Below are positions 9,336-19,466 of a stretch of DNA of 64,000 nt, one piece after another (the stretch's first letter is position 1; the number at the start of each line of letters is the position of its first letter). The DNA lies in assembly GCF_003626535.1 (NCBI RefSeq), contig NZ_RBAL01000003.1:186001-250000 (forward strand), in the 5' to 3' direction. The position numbers and the translations under genes were made by a program. The notes beneath the pieces were generated by a model, which was given only the letters and a program-made list of their open reading frames with translations, made no database searches and was not told the origin of the DNA. The DNA is from Streptomyces hoynatensis. Lineage in GTDB: Bacteria > Actinomycetota > Actinomycetes > Streptomycetales > Streptomycetaceae.

Positions 9336-9664
9336 TACCCGTGCTGGGGCTGGTGCTCGGCGTCGCCGTCGGCGTGCTGACCAGGCCGGTGGTGCCGGCC
9401 GTCGTGGAGCCCTACCTGCCGATAGCGGTCGTGGCCGCGCTCGACGCCGTCTTCGGCGGCCTGCGGGCCATGCTCGACGGGGTGTTCGACGACCGGGTCT
9501 TCGTGGTCTCGTTCCTCTCGAACGTCACCGTGGCCGCCCTGATCGTCTTCCTCGGCGACAAGCTCGGGGTCGGCGCCCAGCTCTCCACGGGCGTCGTCGT
9601 CGTGCTCGGCGTCCGCATCTTCTCCAACGCGGCCGCCATCCGCCGGCACGTCTTCGGCGCGTGA
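9332..9664 (+). CDS. sbp: Small basic protein Sbp (DUF1290), membrane protein
   Basis: A 110-residue membrane protein beginning with a hydrophobic segment (IPVLGLVLGVAVGVLTRPVV), with further spans around residues 60-80 and 85-100 and the conserved DAVFGGLRAMLDGVFDDRVF loop between them. It belongs to the small basic protein family found with DUF881 proteins and near division or envelope genes; its biochemical role is unknown. The GTG start overlaps the upstream stop (GTGA) and has GGGGAAGGAG as ribosome site. Its own stop overlaps the next GTG the same way, so all three genes are translationally coupled. Confidence 0.88.
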   Translation: MIPVLGLVLGVAVGVLTRPVVPAVVEPYLPIAVVAALDAVFGGLRAMLDGVFDDRVFVVSFLSNVTVAALIVFLGDKLGVGAQLSTGVVVVLGVRIFSNAAAIRRHVFGA

Positions 9665-10641
9665 GCCCGATGGACCCGAGGGAACAGCCGCACGAGAAGC
9701 AGCCGGCGGCCCCGGAGCCCAGGCCCCCCGGCCGGCCGGACGAGCCCGGCCGACCCGACCGCCCGGACGAGCCCGGCCACCCGGACGAGCCCGACCGGTC
9801 GGATCGGGCCGGGGAGGGCGCCGGGGCAGCCGGGACAGGGGAAGGGGCGGGCCCCGGCCGTCCCGCCGCCTCCGGCGCGGGCGCGGGGGAGGCGCCCGGC
9901 GCGGCACGGCCCGCCGCCGCGCCCGCGGGCGCGCGGGCGCTCGCCTCTGCGCTGTGGCCGCCCCGGGCCACCCGCAGTCAACTCCTCGCCGCCTCGCTGC
10001 TGTTCGTGCTCGGCCTGGGCCTGGCCATCCAGGTGCGGGCGACGGGCGGCGAGGACAGCGCGCTGCGCACCGCCCGCCCCGAGGACCTGGTGCGCATCCT
10101 CAGCGACCTCGAGGACCACACGGCCCGCCTCCAGGACGAGCGGGCCGGCCTGCTGGCGCAGCGCTCCGAGCTGGAGAGCAGCTCGGACCAGGCCGAGGAG
10201 GCCAGGCGCCAGACCGAGCGGCGCACCCGCGAGCTCGGCGTGCTGGCCGGCACCGTGACCGCCGAGGGCGAGGGCATCGTGCTGCACATCGGCGACCGGC
10301 TCGGCGTCGTGGGGGCGGATATGCTGCTCGACGCGGTGCAGGAGCTGCGGGCCGCGGGCGCCGAGGCGATCCAGGTCAACGATGTGCGGGTGGTGGCCGA
10401 GACCTCCTTCGTGGACGAGAACGGCGGCGTGGTCGCCGACGGGCACCGGCTGAGCGCGCCGTACGAGCTGCGGGCCATCGGCCGGCCGAGGGACCTGGAA
10501 CCGGCGCTGAACATCCCGGGCGGGGTGGTGCAGTCACTGGAGAACCAGCAGGTCTCCGTGTCGGTGGACCGGCCGGAGAAGGTCACGGTGGACGCCTTGC
10601 GGGCGGCGGATCAGCCTGACTACGCTCAGTCGTCACCGTGA
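9661..10641 (+). CDS. DUF881 membrane protein B with Pro/Asp-rich N-terminal repeats
   Basis: A 326-residue paralogue of the protein at 8373. Residues 1-100 are disordered and repetitive (DEPGRPDRPDEPGHPDEPD-like units, then Gly/Ala-rich). One transmembrane segment (LLAASLLFVLGLGLAIQV) is followed by a coiled coil (DLEDHTARLQDERAGLLAQ) and the DUF881 domain with LRAAGAEAIQVNDVRVV. The GTG at 9661 overlaps the sbp stop (GTGA); an ATG three codons later is possible. It is the last gene of the coupled operon. In mycobacteria gcvH lies next; here it is absent and the FHA gene follows. Confidence 0.87.
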   Translation: MSPMDPREQPHEKQPAAPEPRPPGRPDEPGRPDRPDEPGHPDEPDRSDRAGEGAGAAGTGEGAGPGRPAASGAGAGEAPGAARPAAAPAGARALASALWPPRATRSQLLAASLLFVLGLGLAIQVRATGGEDSALRTARPEDLVRILSDLEDHTARLQDERAGLLAQRSELESSSDQAEEARRQTERRTRELGVLAGTVTAEGEGIVLHIGDRLGVVGADMLLDAVQELRAAGAEAIQVNDVRVVAETSFVDENGGVVADGHRLSAPYELRAIGRPRDLEPALNIPGGVVQSLENQQVSVSVDRPEKVTVDALRAADQPDYAQSSP

Positions 10642-10796
10642 CGGAGACCACCGGCGGGGGCTGCCGGACCTGCGCGGAGCCGGATAAGGGAAACTGAACG
10701 GAGGCCGTGGGCGTTGACAGGACGTCCATACGGCCGGTGAGAGATGACGGACCGTCCCGCTGTCGACGGGGCGGCCTAGGTGCGAGGGGATCGCTG

Positions 10797-11507
10797 GTGA
10801 GTTTTTTCGCTCGACTGTTCGGCAGGCGTCAAAGTGGCATGCACAGTGCCGCACGGTCCCGCGCCCGCCAGCATGGCGACGCGCCAGCGCCGGCCTCCGG
10901 TGCGGAGCCGGAGCGCCCGCTGTTCCGTGACGAGGTCGCCGGTGGCCCCGGCGGCATAGGCGGCCAGGGCGGCGCCTACGAGGGCCGCACGTGCTCGCGC
11001 TGCGGCCACCAGAACCCGGGTTCGAGCCGGTTCTGCTCCAACTGCGGCAACGGGCTGCGCCCCGGCCTCGAGGGCTCCTCCGAGACCACGTCCACGATCT
11101 CCATCAGCGGCCTGGAGGCCTACGAGGCGGAGATCACCGGCCAGCACCCCTCCCCGGCGCTCTCCCCGGAGGCCCAGGCGGCCGTGGAGGCCCTGCCCCC
11201 GGGATCGGCGCTGCTGATCGTCCGCCGCGGCCCGAACTCGGGCAGCAGGTTCCTGCTGGACGGCCAGGTCACCACCGCCGGCCGCCACCCGCAGAGCGAC
11301 ATCTTCCTGGACGACGTGACGGTCTCCCGCCGCCACGTCGAGTTCAAGCGCCAGGGCGACGGGACGTTCACGGTGAGTGACGTCGGCAGCCTGAACGGCA
11401 CCTACGTGAACCGCGAGCCCATCGACTCGGTGGTGCTGGCCAACGGGGACGAGGTCCAGATCGGCAAGTACCGCCTGGTCTTCTTCGCCAGCAGGCAGGC
11501 ATTCTGA
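10797..11507 (+). CDS. garA: GarA/OdhI-like FHA protein with N-terminal zinc ribbon
   Basis: Regulatory phosphothreonine-binding protein of 236 residues. The C-terminal FHA domain (about 145-230) has GRHPQSDIFLDDVTVSRRHVEF and SLNGTYVNREP. Before it lies SSETTSTISISGLE, the ETTS motif (residues 96-99) phosphorylated by PknB/PknG in GarA and OdhI; those proteins control 2-oxoglutarate and glutamate metabolism. The N-terminus adds a four-cysteine zinc ribbon (C66, C69, C80, C83), not present in the short mycobacterial GarA as I know it. The GTG at 10797 is preferred over upstream in-frame starts because GAGGGGA precedes it. The position matches garA in the conserved gcv neighbourhood. Confidence 0.85.
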   Translation: MSFFARLFGRRQSGMHSAARSRARQHGDAPAPASGAEPERPLFRDEVAGGPGGIGGQGGAYEGRTCSRCGHQNPGSSRFCSNCGNGLRPGLEGSSETTSTISISGLEAYEAEITGQHPSPALSPEAQAAVEALPPGSALLIVRRGPNSGSRFLLDGQVTTAGRHPQSDIFLDDVTVSRRHVEFKRQGDGTFTVSDVGSLNGTYVNREPIDSVVLANGDEVQIGKYRLVFFASRQAF

Positions 11508-11572
11508 CCGGCAGGGGGGCGCGCGGAGTCCGCGTGGCGGTGCTCGACTATCCAAATGCCCCGGGCACCGCC

Positions 11573-11578
11573 TAGGGT
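11573..11578 (+). promoter_or_regulatory. -10 box TAGGGT of a probable leaderless transcript
   Basis: TAGGGT ends seven bases before the GTG at 11585, so transcription would begin at or next to the start codon. No ribosome site is present upstream of that GTG, which fits a leaderless mRNA. Confidence 0.45.
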
Positions 11579-11584
11579 TGCTGT

Positions 11585-12058
11585 GTGAATCAGCTCGACG
11601 TCGTGGGCGTGCGGGTGGAAATGCCCAACAACCAGCCCCTCGTACTCCTCCGTGAAGTCGGAGGCGACCGCTATCTCCCGATCTGGATCGGACCGGGAGA
11701 GGCGACCGCCATCGCGTTCGCCCAGCAGGGCATGACCCCTCCCCGGCCGCTGACGCACGACCTGTTCAAGAACGTGCTCGAGGCGGTGGGGCAGGAGCTC
11801 AGCGCGGTGCGCATCACCGACCTGCGCGACGGGGTCTTCTATGCCGAGCTCGTGTTCGCCAGCGGGGTGGAGGTCAGCGCCAGGCCCTCCGATGCCATAG
11901 CGCTCGCGCTGCGCGTGGGCACGCCGATCTACGGCAGCGAGGCCGTGCTCGACGACGCGGGGATCATCATCCCGGACGAGCAGGAGGACGAGGTGGAGAG
12001 GTTCCGCGAGTTCCTCGACCAGATCTCTCCCGAGGACTTCGGCACGAGCAGCCAGTAG
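11585..12058 (+). CDS. Bifunctional nuclease family protein (BFN domain)
   Basis: A 157-residue cytoplasmic protein with one BFN/DUF151 domain (VVGVRVEMPNNQPLVLLRE, LPIWIGPGEATAIAFA, SARPSDAIALALRVG). The family is widespread in actinobacteria and linked by gene order to garA and the MerR regulators; nuclease activity is known only for a plant homologue, so the catalytic role here is inferred from family name. An acidic tail (DEQEDEVERFREFLDQ) is typical. The GTG start is probably leaderless. The FtsR/Rv1828-type MerR gene that often stands between garA and this gene is missing: the gap is only 77 bp. Confidence 0.88.
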   Translation: MNQLDVVGVRVEMPNNQPLVLLREVGGDRYLPIWIGPGEATAIAFAQQGMTPPRPLTHDLFKNVLEAVGQELSAVRITDLRDGVFYAELVFASGVEVSARPSDAIALALRVGTPIYGSEAVLDDAGIIIPDEQEDEVERFREFLDQISPEDFGTSSQ

Positions 12059-12074
12059 CCACGCGTGGCGATCG

Positions 12075-12106
12075 TTGACGCGCTGAGTGTGGATGCCTAG
12101 CGTCAA
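12075..12106 (+). promoter_or_regulatory. Promoter TTGACG-N17-TAGCGT inside a TTGACGC/GCGTCAA dyad
   Basis: The -35 TTGACG (12075-12080) and -10 TAGCGT (12098-12103) are 17 bp apart. Inverted arms TTGACGC (12075-12081) and GCGTCAA (12100-12106) cover both boxes. A dyad framing the spacer is the layout expected for a MerR-type site, so autoregulation by the MerR gene downstream is inferred. Confidence 0.5.
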
Positions 12107-12201
12107 TGGGGCATGTCTTGGGAGGAGCGCTGTGTGCGTACTCATCGTGACAGTCGGTGAGTGACGGAGGCACGGTAGGGGCATGCGGAACGGAGGCCGG
12201 C

Positions 12202-12810
12202 GTGACAGGTAACGGCGACAGCAGAGCGGTGGGCGAGGTGGCCGCTCTTCCGGGCCCGCCGCCCCCCGGCCTGCGGGCGCGGCCCGCGGCGCGGGAGACG
12301 CCGGGCGGCCCCGGGGCCGAGCGCCTCGGATACCGCGGCCCGAGCGCCTGCGCGGCCGCCGGCATCACCTACCGGCAGCTGGACTACTGGGCCCGCACCG
12401 GACTGGTGCAGCCGAGCATCCGCCCGGCACACGGCTCGGGCACCCAGCGCCTGTACAGCTTCCGGGACATTCTCGTCCTCAAGATCGTCAAGCGCCTGCT
12501 CGACGCCGGCGTCTCCCTCCAGAGCCTCAGGACCGCCGCGCACGCGCTGCGCACCGCCGAGGCCGGGGAGCTGGCCGGGATGACGCTGATGAGCGACGGC
12601 GCGACCGTCTACCGCTGTGGCTCCCCCGACGAGCTCGCCGAGCTGCTCCAGGACGGCCGCGGCGTCTTCGGCATCGCGGTGGGCGCCGTCTGGAACGACG
12701 TGGACCGGGCACTGGGGCAGCTGCAGGCCGAGCGCGTCGACACCGGAGAGGCGGTCCCGGCCGAGCACCCGGCCGACGAACTCGCCCGCAGGCGCCACCG
12801 CTCGGGCTGA
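12202..12810 (+). CDS. MerR-family transcriptional regulator, Rv1830 type
   Basis: A 202-residue DNA-binding protein. After a 40-residue disordered Pro/Ala-rich leader comes the MerR helix-turn-helix, with ACAAAGITYRQLDYWARTGL and RLYSFRDILVLKIVKRLLDA, which closely resembles M. tuberculosis Rv1830 as I recall it. The remainder (GATVYRCGSPDELAELLQD, GVFGIAVGAVWNDVD) is also of that type. The GTG at 12202 is chosen over 12157 because GGAGG lies five bases before it. The gene stands after the nuclease gene exactly as in mycobacteria and has a promoter dyad upstream. Regulation of division or glycine-cleavage genes is suggested by context only. Confidence 0.85.
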   Translation: MTGNGDSRAVGEVAALPGPPPPGLRARPAARETPGGPGAERLGYRGPSACAAAGITYRQLDYWARTGLVQPSIRPAHGSGTQRLYSFRDILVLKIVKRLLDAGVSLQSLRTAAHALRTAEAGELAGMTLMSDGATVYRCGSPDELAELLQDGRGVFGIAVGAVWNDVDRALGQLQAERVDTGEAVPAEHPADELARRRHRSG

Positions 12811-12873
12811 GCAGGCGCCGGCGCCCGGGCCGCCCGGGCGCGCCCGCCGAGGGCAGTCCGGGGGCCGTGCGGC

Positions 12874-12895
12874 TGTCAGACCCGTGGGGCACCAT
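12874..12895 (+). promoter_or_regulatory. Weak RecA-NDp-like promoter before dinB
   Basis: TGTCAGAC (12874-12881), eight bases, then CACCAT (12890-12895): the spacing of the damage promoter is kept, but the first half ends AC instead of TG and the -10 begins C instead of T. The GTG of dinB at 12903 would be leaderless. Confidence 0.35.
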
Positions 12896-12902
12896 CGGCC
12901 CT

Positions 12903-14339
12903 GTGAGAGTCAGGCCGACGATCCTGCACCTGGACATGGACGCCTTCTACGCCTCGGTGGAGCAGGCGGCCAAGCCGAGCCTGCGGGGAAAGCCGGTCGT
13001 CGTGGGCGGCCTCGGCCCGCGCGGGGTGGTGGCCACCGCCTCCTACGAGGCGCGCCGCTTCGGGGTGCACTCGGCGATGCCCACCGCCCAGGCCAGGCGG
13101 CTGTGCCCGCACGCCGCCTTCCTGGTGCCCCGCTTCGGCGTCTACCGGGAGATCAGCGAGACCGTCATGCGGCTGCTGGGGGAGCTCTCGCCGCTGGTCG
13201 AGCCGCTGAGCCTGGACGAGGCGTTCGTCGACCTGGCGGCCGGGGGCGCGGCCGCCACCGCGGAGGAGGCCAGGCGGGTGGGGCGGGAGCTGCGGGCCGC
13301 CATCCGGGCGGCCACCGGGCTGACCGGCTCGGTCGGCCTTGCGGCCTCCAAGATGCTCGCCAAGATCGCCTCGGAGCGGGCGAAGCCGGACGGCCTGGTG
13401 CTCATCGAGCCCGGCACCGAGCGTGAGCTGCTCGCGCCGCTCCCGGTGCGCACCCTGCCCGGCGTCGGCCCGGCCACCGCGGAGACGCTGCGCAAGGCGG
13501 GCCTGCACACGGTGGGCGAGGTGGCCAGGGCGGGCGAGGCCGAGATGCTGCGGCTGCTCGGCAAGGCGCACGGCCACGGGGTGTACGCGATGGCCCTGGC
13601 CGTGGACGAGCGCGAGGTGGTCGCCGACCGCGACACCAAGTCCATCTCGGTGGAGGACACCTTCGACACGGACGTCACCGACCGGGCCAGGATCAGGTTC
13701 GAGGTCGCCAGGCTGGCCGAGCGCTGCGTGGCGCGGCTGCGGGAGGCGGGGCGGTCGGGGCGCACGGTGGTCCTCAAGGTGCGCCGTTACGACTTCGCCA
13801 CGCTCACCCGCTCCGACACGCTGCGTGCCCCCACCGACGACCCGGCCGTGGTGCGGGAGGCCGCGGCGCGGCTGCTCGAGGGCGTGGACACCACGGCCGG
13901 GGTCAGGCTGCTGGGCGTGGGCGTGAGCGGGCTTGCGGACTTCACGCAGGAGGACCTCTTCGCCCAGGCGGCCGGCGCGCCTGCCGGGCCGGAGGCCGCG
14001 CCCGCGGCCCAGGGCGCGGAGTCCCGGACGCGGGAGGACGGCCCCCGCCCGGGGAGCTGGCTGCCGGGGCACGACGTCAGCCACGCGCGCTACGGCCCGG
14101 GCTGGGTGCAGGGCAGCGGGGTGGGCCGCGTCACGGTGCGCTTCGAGCGGCCGGGCGGCGAGCCGGGCCGGGCCCGCACCTTCCGCGTGGACGACCCCGA
14201 GCTGACCGGCTCGGCCCCGCTTCCGCTCGTGCCCGATCAGCCCTCGCCCTCCCCGCCGGCCTCGTCCGGGGCCAGCCGGCCGAAGTCGTGGTCGGCCGGC
14301 GGGTCGCCCGGGCGGCCGCCCGGGACGTCGAGCCCGTAG
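12903..14339 (+). CDS. dinB: DNA polymerase IV (Y-family translesion polymerase)
   Basis: Translesion DNA polymerase of 478 residues. The catalytic palm shows LDMDAFYASVEQ and LSLDEAFVDL, with YEARRFGVHSAMP in the fingers, a helix-hairpin-helix TLPGVGPATAETLRKAGL in the thumb and SISVEDTFDTDV entering the little finger. QEDLF is a fitting beta-clamp binding motif. A C-terminal extension (about 395-450) contains HDVSHARYGPGWVQG, a small basic-rich module seen in actinobacterial DinB proteins, then a Ser/Pro tail. The GTG at 12903 precedes RVRPTILHLDMDAF; 12867 is an alternative. Its last 103 bp overlap the opposite-strand PRC-barrel gene. Confidence 0.93.
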   Translation: MRVRPTILHLDMDAFYASVEQAAKPSLRGKPVVVGGLGPRGVVATASYEARRFGVHSAMPTAQARRLCPHAAFLVPRFGVYREISETVMRLLGELSPLVEPLSLDEAFVDLAAGGAAATAEEARRVGRELRAAIRAATGLTGSVGLAASKMLAKIASERAKPDGLVLIEPGTERELLAPLPVRTLPGVGPATAETLRKAGLHTVGEVARAGEAEMLRLLGKAHGHGVYAMALAVDEREVVADRDTKSISVEDTFDTDVTDRARIRFEVARLAERCVARLREAGRSGRTVVLKVRRYDFATLTRSDTLRAPTDDPAVVREAAARLLEGVDTTAGVRLLGVGVSGLADFTQEDLFAQAAGAPAGPEAAPAAQGAESRTREDGPRPGSWLPGHDVSHARYGPGWVQGSGVGRVTVRFERPGGEPGRARTFRVDDPELTGSAPLPLVPDQPSPSPPASSGASRPKSWSAGGSPGRPPGTSSP

Positions 14340-14632
14340 TGGTGGTACAGCTCCAGCTCCTGCTGGGGGGACAGGTGCCGCCCGACGCCGAAGTCGGGGG
14401 CCTCCCTGATCAGCGCGCGTTCGAACGGCACGCGCAGGGCGTCGTCCACCAGTTCGCTCGGGTCGAGGGGCACGAAGGCGTCCCGGCTGAAGAGGCCGGT
14501 CCGCACCGCGGCCCACTCGGGCGCCCCGGTGGCGTCGTCGAGGTACACCTCGTCCACCGTGCCGATCTTGGTGCCGTTTCGGTCGACGGCCTTGCATCCG
14601 ATCAGGCTGCGGGGATCGATGTCGGTCTGCAC
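14237..14632 (-). CDS. PRC-barrel domain protein
   Basis: A 131-residue soluble protein. Residues about 5-75 form a PRC barrel (DPRSLIGCKAVDRNGTKIG, VDEVYLDDATGAPEWAAVR, FVPLDPSELV). The C-terminus (LSPQQELELYHHYGLD) is the usual actinobacterial tail, followed by a Gly/Asp-rich end. The role of such proteins is not well defined; they are often stress-linked. The start is GTG at 14632 because GGGAGGAAAC lies directly in front; the GTG 12 bases earlier falls within that ribosome site. The 3' end overlaps dinB tail to tail. Confidence 0.85.
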   Translation of the reverse strand: MQTDIDPRSLIGCKAVDRNGTKIGTVDEVYLDDATGAPEWAAVRTGLFSRDAFVPLDPSELVDDALRVPFERALIREAPDFGVGRHLSPQQELELYHHYGLDVPGGRPGDPPADHDFGRLAPDEAGGEGEG

Positions 14633-14778
14633 GTTTCCTCCCACTCTTCGCGACGGCCCGGCGGGCGCCTTACTTCCCTACCAAACGGCACAAATCGGCC
14701 GCTGGCCAGTCGAGTGGGTTTCCGGGTACCTCGGATCGGCCGGAATAGCCGGGAATGGTCCCGCCGGGGCCGCGCTGG

Positions 14779-14784
14779 TAGCCT
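14779..14784 (+). promoter_or_regulatory. Putative -10 box TAGCCT of the gcvP leader RNA
   Basis: A TAnnnT hexamer that would start transcription near 14791, ten bases before the first glycine aptamer. No good -35 is visible. Confidence 0.35.
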
Positions 14785-14800
14785 CGGGAAAGGTTGACGA

Positions 14801-15025
14801 ACTCGTGCGGGAGAGTCCTGGCGTCCCACGGACGGCAGGCGCCGAAGGAGCAACTCCTCCCCGGAATCTCTCAGGCCCCCGTACCGTGCGAGCGAAGCCA
14901 CTCTGGAAAGCAGGGCGGAAACCGGCGCAGCCAGGCGCGGGACCGCCCTCACCGACGGTGCAAGCCGGGCGCCCAGGCGCCAGGGCGAAGCTCTCAGGTC
15001 GCGGCAGGTCCGCGATGACAGAGGG
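14801..15025 (+). promoter_or_regulatory. Tandem glycine riboswitch (two aptamers) controlling gcvP
   Basis: Two glycine-aptamer cores lie in series before gcvP. Aptamer 1 (about 14801-14895) has GCGGGAGAG, GCGCCGAAGGAGCAA and AATCTCTCAGGC. Aptamer 2 (14899-15025) has ACTCTGGAAAG, ACCGACGGTGCAA and GAAGCTCTCAGGT, closed by a P1 stem CTCTG (14901-14905) with CAGAG (15019-15023). This is the class known to switch on glycine cleavage genes when glycine is high. The expression platform is probably the hairpin at 15033-15054. Confidence 0.9.
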
Positions 15026-15032
15026 GGAGGCA

Positions 15033-15054
15033 GGTCAGGCGCCGCCGCCTGACC
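15033..15054 (+). terminator. Hairpin in glycine riboswitch expression platform
   Basis: GGTCAGGCG and CGCCTGACC form a perfect 9-bp stem with a four-base loop, starting seven bases after the second aptamer and ending 18 bases before the GAGGAG ribosome site of gcvP. It may act as the terminator or as the anti-RBS switch partner; there is no U-tract. Confidence 0.55.
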
Positions 15055-15087
15055 CCCGGGTCGCCCGACCGTGAGGAGCCTCCAGGC

Positions 15088-18003
<2,916 letters not shown>

Positions 18004-18025
18004 GCGGACCGCGCCGGCCGGGCCG

Positions 18026-18062
18026 CTCCCGGCACCCCGCGGTTTCCCCGGGGTGCCGGGAG
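18026..18062 (+). terminator. gcvP terminator hairpin
   Basis: CTCCCGGCACCCC (18026-18038) and GGGGTGCCGGGAG (18050-18062) form a perfect 13-bp stem with an 11-base loop, 22 bp after the gcvP stop. It lacks a T-run, as is common in this genus. Confidence 0.8.
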
Positions 18063-18239
18063 GAGGCGTGCCGCCGGCCGCGCCCCGGCGGCCGGGCTCC
18101 CGGCCGTGGTCTTCGCGCGGTGACCGTGGCCTTTTCGCGGTGGCGGCGGGCGGGTTCGGCCGCGCCGCGGTGCCCGCGAACCCGTCCTGCCGCGGGGCGA
18201 GCCCCGCGGCGGTGCGCGCCGGGAGGCCGAGAGGGTGGG

Positions 18240-18370
18240 TCAGGGGGCGGCGGCCTCGATCGCGGCGAGGTGGGCGGCGAGGATCTCCTCGAAGGCGGCG
18301 CCGCGGTCGGCCCCGAGGGGGCGGATCTCGCGGGCGAAGTGGGCCAGCGCGGGGAAGCGATCGGGGTCGG
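18240..18370 (-). pseudogene. 3' remnant of a TetR-family regulator
   Basis: Reading the minus strand to the stop at 18240-18242 gives about 43 residues, DPDRFPALAHFAREIR followed by AAFEEILAAHLAAIE, which resembles the C-terminal end of TetR regulators (the DPxRFPxL pattern). There is no start codon or helix-turn-helix; the frame is cut at 18370, where the next remnant begins on the other strand. Confidence 0.5.
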
Positions 18371-18592
18371 CGCTACGCCGAGCGGCTGCGCGCGGCCGGG
18401 ACCGCCGTGCGGCTCACCGCGTACCCGGGAGCGGGGCACGCGTTCCTCGCCATGCCCGGCGTGGAGCCGCAAGCCGAGACGGCCCTGACGCAGATCCACG
18501 AGTTCCTCCGCGCGGCCCTGGCGGCGTGCGGGAGGCACGGGGCACGCCCGGGCGGTGCAGCGCCGTTGCGGCACCGGCACCGGGCGGGGTGA
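18371..18592 (+). pseudogene. 3' remnant of an alpha/beta hydrolase
   Basis: The plus strand from 18371 reads RYAERLRAAGTAVRLTAYPG then AGHAFLAMPGV and IHEFLRAALA, the C-terminal catalytic-histidine end (PGAGHAF) of an alpha/beta-hydrolase or lipase of the fold-3 class. The nucleophile domain is missing, and the sequence joins the TetR remnant head-on with no linker. Confidence 0.55.
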
Positions 18593-18605
18593 GGCGCGGG
18601 CCTGA

Positions 18606-19193
18606 TCAGCTCGCCAGGTCGAGGGTCGGCACCCGGCTGGTCAGCAGCGGAAGCAGCGCCTCCGTCCGCGCCGGCCGTTCGGCGGCGATCCCCGGCGGCG
18701 CCGGCGCCAGCGGCACCAGCAGGTCGTCCGGCTCCGGGCTGCCCGAGTCGGCGGCGGCCTGGTGGTCCGTGTGCAGCCACAGGGTGAGCATGTACAGCTG
18801 CGGCACGGAGAGCAGCCGCGGCTGGTAGGGCCGCGGCAGCGCGTCGGCCAGCCGCATCGCCCGCTCGGTCGAGGGGACGAACGGCCCGGCGCAGAAGTGG
18901 GAGAAGGCCCAGCCGTCCGCGGTCAGCGTGGCCTCCGCCGCGCCGACCGGAAGGCCGTCCTTCGCCAGCAGGAAACGCCAGCCGGTGAGCGCCGCGCGCG
19001 GTTCTTCGCCCGGCCCGGCGATGGGCGCCAGCTGGTAGACCGGCAGCGGAAGCACCGGCTTGAGCGTCGCCAGGGGTGCCGGATGCAGCGGGCCCCGGCC
19101 GGCGGGCGGGGAATCCGGCGCCTTCGCCGGGAGGAGTGCGGTGAGGACGCTGCGTTCGGCGGCAGCGGGGGCCTGAGGGATATGCAGGGGCAT
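18606..19193 (-). CDS. Hypothetical actinomycete protein, 195 residues
   Basis: I do not recognise this family. The protein has no signal peptide or clear transmembrane segment. Its centre is rich in aromatic and Leu residues (GWRFLLAKDGLPVGAAEATL, WAFSHFCAGPFV, YQPRLLSVPQLYMLTLWLH), which suggests a folded domain of about residues 50-150 between Pro/Ala-rich ends. GAGAGGCG before the ATG is a weak ribosome site. It is divergent from the GCS2-type ligase gene at 19467. Two copies of GGTCGCCTCT spaced 22 bp (19198-19229) lie directly upstream and overlap its 5' leader, so they may be its operator. Codon use is ordinary for the genome. Confidence 0.65.
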   Translation of the reverse strand: MPLHIPQAPAAAERSVLTALLPAKAPDSPPAGRGPLHPAPLATLKPVLPLPVYQLAPIAGPGEEPRAALTGWRFLLAKDGLPVGAAEATLTADGWAFSHFCAGPFVPSTERAMRLADALPRPYQPRLLSVPQLYMLTLWLHTDHQAAADSGSPEPDDLLVPLAPAPPGIAAERPARTEALLPLLTSRVPTLDLAS

Positions 19194-19197
19194 GATG

Positions 19198-19229
19198 GGT
19201 CGCCTCTCGCTTTGGAGTAGGTCGCCTCT
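19198..19229. promoter_or_regulatory. Direct repeat GGTCGCCTCT, 22 bp apart
   Basis: Exact copies at 19198-19207 and 19220-19229, i.e. two helical turns apart, immediately upstream of the start at 19193. Such phased repeats are typical of response-regulator boxes; the protein is unknown. Confidence 0.35.
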
Positions 19230-19358
19230 TGAATGGGAGACACCTGCCGTTCGCGGGATTTTATACGAGGCATGTTCGCTCTATGTTTCCAGTACCCGAC
19301 CCGGGAGGTTTCGGCAAGGAGAAATCCGGCCGCCCACTGGGACACCACCGGCGTCAAC

Positions 19359-19373
19359 TATTCCGCCGGAATA
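19359..19373. promoter_or_regulatory. 15-bp palindrome TATTCCG-C-CGGAATA
   Basis: A perfect dyad with 7-bp arms in the 273-bp divergent gap, 93 bp before the ligase start at 19467. It is AT-richer than its surroundings. The role is unknown. Confidence 0.35.
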
Positions 19374-19466
19374 TGCCGCACCGTGACCGCGGGGCCGCAC
19401 GGTGCGGGTTCCTCCTCCCGGGGCGTGGGCATGATCGGACCATCGTTCGAACGGAGGAGGCGTCCC

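Noticed and set aside
10714..10742. A TTGACA -35 box for the garA-like gene
   Set aside because: TTGACA at 10714 is convincing alone, but no TAnnnT hexamer lies 16-19 bp downstream, so no promoter is called.
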